Part shown: piece after piece, positions 7,117 to 8,491 of the stretch
Numbering within the stretch: the stretch's first letter is position 1
Layout of the letters: each line of letters begins with the position of its first letter
Assembly (NCBI GenBank): GCA_015231715.1
Contig: JADGBB010000050.1
Coordinates: 1 to 8,491 of the forward strand
Length of the DNA: 8,491 bases
Source: Candidatus Omnitrophota bacterium
Lineage (GTDB): Bacteria > Omnitrophota > Koll11 > Tantalellales > Tantalellaceae
Direction of reading: 5' to 3'
Made by a program: the position numbers and the translations under genes
The notes under the pieces: generated by a model
Told to the model about the DNA's origin: nothing
The model's input: only the letters and a program-made list of their open reading frames with translations
The model's database searches: none

Positions 7117-8491
7117 ATGAATATGAACAATAAAAAAACTAATTTTTTTAAGGCTATTTCTGTAGGGTTGATAGCTATATTTACTATCCAAACTGTTTGA
7201 TTGGATAATGCCGCGGCTTTGAATGAATTCAAGGCTAATGAAAGTGCTCAGGTTACGCATAATCTTGCAGTGCCGTCTTTTATGGGTGATATGACAGGGG
7301 CTTTGGAACAGGACATACGGCAGATAAGGATGGCGTTTAGCGGCCTTTTAGCGGCACTTCACTATTCATGGGGAGATAAGCTTGACCTTGGCGCGCTTAT
7401 AAGAAAAGCAGATGACGAAAAACTTATTGAGCGTGCTCATTTTGACGGACTGCAGTTTTTCTATTACAGAGCCGCGGACAAAACAAATAATACGAATCAG
7501 ATATTGGTAAGAAAAGATAAATCCGCGGGCGCGCTTCCCGCAACTTATGTAATAGAAATGCCCGGATCTTTATCAGGAATAGAGGACATTTCTATAAAAT
7601 TTGAAGGGCGAAGAATAAATGCGTTGCCCGAGGTTCAGAAAGAAGAAAAAGAAATATCAAATGCACCTGAAAAAAAGTACAAAGAAGACGGAACAGGGCC
7701 GTATTTGGGCTACGCGCCTATGAAAGGAAAAATAGGAACGGAGGATTTTCAGATCAGAATGCAAAAAGCTTTTAACTCCATAGTTAAGGACCCGGGGATT
7801 AAGAAATTTCATGAGAGAATAGGAGGCAGAGGGGAGAAACGTACGGGTTTGTCTGATATCGCGGTTTTGGGAACTCTTGTGCTAATATCGGCGGCGCTAT
7901 TGTTATTATGGCCCAGTATAGCGGAAAGACTTAGTAATACAATGTTTGCTTTTGGTTTTTCGAATACTTTTCCGTATGACAAGATGTTTGGTTTTGCCCT
8001 TTTGGGGTTAAGTATAGACGATATAGCTAATAGATTTATTGATGGTTACAATATAGAAGAAGAATATCTCAACGGAAGAGATGCCGGTTATTTTAAGGAT
8101 CTCACAAACTTTTGTGAATTGATAGGAAGCATAGATCACGCCAGGGATCACGAGATCACACTCGCTATAAGGAACGGAGTAGTGAGAACTGAAAATGAAG
8201 ACATCGTAAAAACTTTTTTTGCCGGGCGTAAAGTGCTATTAGTAGGCATATCTCAAAATGTATCGTTAGGGCTTGGAGAAACTGTTGATGGGTTTGAATC
8301 CAAGAACAGTTTCACTTTTCTGCGTGATAAAAATATTGACGCGGAGGTGCTTGACCCTATTGAATATGACGGACCTGAAAAAGAAAGGGTTCATCAGGGG
8401 AAAATGCAGAAAATACCCATGCCGGATAATTCGGTAGATGATATTGTTACGGTAGGTTTATTTGATAAGGATTATGGGAACAGTAAAGATA
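7117..8491 (+). CDS. Signal-peptide/membrane protein with C-terminal methyltransferase-like domain, interrupted by in-frame TGA (3' partial)
   Basis: Translation from ATG 7117 (or ATG 7123) gives a signal peptide: basic N-region with NKK and FFK, hydrophobic core up to V27, then TGA at codon 28 (7198-7200), then LDNAAAL with an A-x-A cleavage site at residues 32-34. The frame is then open for 430 codons to the right edge. Residues ~35-247 are a mixed, hydrophilic domain I do not recognise. Residues 248-268 form one strong transmembrane helix (7858-7920). The C-terminal part, from ~370 on, resembles a class I methyltransferase. Topology is ambiguous: a cleaved signal peptide would leave the C-terminus inside, yet the segment before the helix (GGRGEKRTG) is the more basic flank. 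Later in-frame starts (TTG 7201, TTG 7219, GTG 7270, ATG 7282, ATG 7291) lack a well-spaced ribosome site and would drop the signal peptide; an automatic annotation may still choose one. It lies 79 bases after the giant gene, behind its own promoter. I favour one original gene with a nonsense change or recoding, and cannot exclude sequence error. Confidence 0.75.
7198..7200 (+). other. In-frame TGA codon inside the signal peptide coding region
   Basis: This TGA falls between the hydrophobic core (AISVGLIAIFTIQTV) and the A-x-A cleavage site six codons on, so a typical signal peptide is only complete if the frame is read through it. The rest of the window uses TGG for tryptophan and no other TGA interrupts either gene, which argues against a reassigned code. 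A single G-to-A change from TGG would explain it. The next base is T, not the C that favours natural UGA readthrough. Confidence 0.9.
7216..7235 (+). other. Small hairpin just after the in-frame TGA (SECIS-like position, unproven)
   Basis: GCTTTGAA (7216-7223) pairs with TTCAAGGC (7228-7235), giving 8 base pairs including one G-U wobble around a TGAA loop. The loop begins 24 bases after the TGA and has G at its second position. Bacterial SECIS elements place the apical loop ~16-37 bases after UGA with a G in the first two loop positions, so geometry alone fits. The stem is short and A-U rich and could be chance. A selenocysteine in a signal peptide would be very odd. Confidence 0.25.
8221..8491 (+). 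other. Class I SAM-dependent methyltransferase-like domain (start only, cut by window end)
   Basis: Three elements occur in methyltransferase order. A first strand GRKVLLVGIS (residues ~370-379, G377) stands at motif I. A second strand DAEVLDP ends in D413, where the ribose-binding acid sits. IPMPDNSVDDIVTVGLF (~434-450) strongly resembles the 'LPFPDNSFDVVVS' stretch of methyltransferase type-11 proteins. The motif I glycine pattern is degenerate: ISQNVSLGLG instead of GxGxG, so SAM binding is uncertain. The catalytic and substrate half lies beyond the window. A non-catalytic Rossmann fold is the alternative. Confidence 0.5.

Noticed and set aside
7198..7200. Genome-wide reassignment of TGA to Trp or Gly
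   Set aside because: The giant gene has 2342 codons with no TGA and uses TGG for tryptophan, including within the second gene. One isolated TGA does not support a changed code.
7282..7284. ATG 7282 as the true start of the second gene
   Set aside because: No ribosome-binding sequence is visible before it, and it would discard a well-formed signal peptide and a well-placed promoter upstream. It remains a possible automatic gene-caller choice.

Overview
The window is AT-rich bacterial DNA with two protein-coding reading frames, both on the + strand and both cut by the window edges. I see no tRNA, rRNA, insertion sequence, CRISPR array or convincing minus-strand gene. A very long, lysine/glutamate-rich, cysteine-poor protein next to a membrane protein with a methyltransferase-like end fits the giant-gene style of uncultured lineages such as Omnitrophota. 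That placement is a guess from gene style, not from a marker gene. The genetic code is standard: tryptophan is TGG throughout and the 2342-codon frame has no internal TGA.

Positions 3-7037 hold one huge gene, at least 2342 residues and probably longer, because the frame is still open at the left edge. Its first ~1040 residues are helix-rich and I do not recognise them. Residues ~1041-1440 look like an atypical ABC1/UbiB (ADCK) kinase-like fold, with a GGGS loop where that family normally has AAAS. After ~380 unrecognised residues, residues ~1822-2023 match the HD hydrolase domain of RelA/SpoT alarmone enzymes, with metal-ligand positions filled but no synthetase or TGS domain. The last ~320 residues are unrecognised. 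A kinase-like fold plus an alarmone-hydrolase fold in one giant chain is the most unusual feature here.

Positions 7038-7116 are a 79-base gap with a good extended -10 promoter (TGTTATAAT) and no clear terminator.

Positions 7117-8491 hold a second gene that runs off the right edge. It encodes a signal peptide, an exported-looking domain, one transmembrane segment and a C-terminal domain resembling class I SAM-dependent methyltransferases. A single in-frame TGA (7198-7200) lies inside the signal peptide, between the hydrophobic core and the predicted cleavage site. The frame stays open for 430 codons after it. This may be a point mutation or sequence error, a recent pseudogene, or a recoding event. 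A small hairpin sits 15 bases after the TGA, within the range for a bacterial SECIS, but that reading is speculative. Nothing in the sequence shows that the two genes work together beyond shared strand and adjacency; gene 2 appears to have its own promoter.
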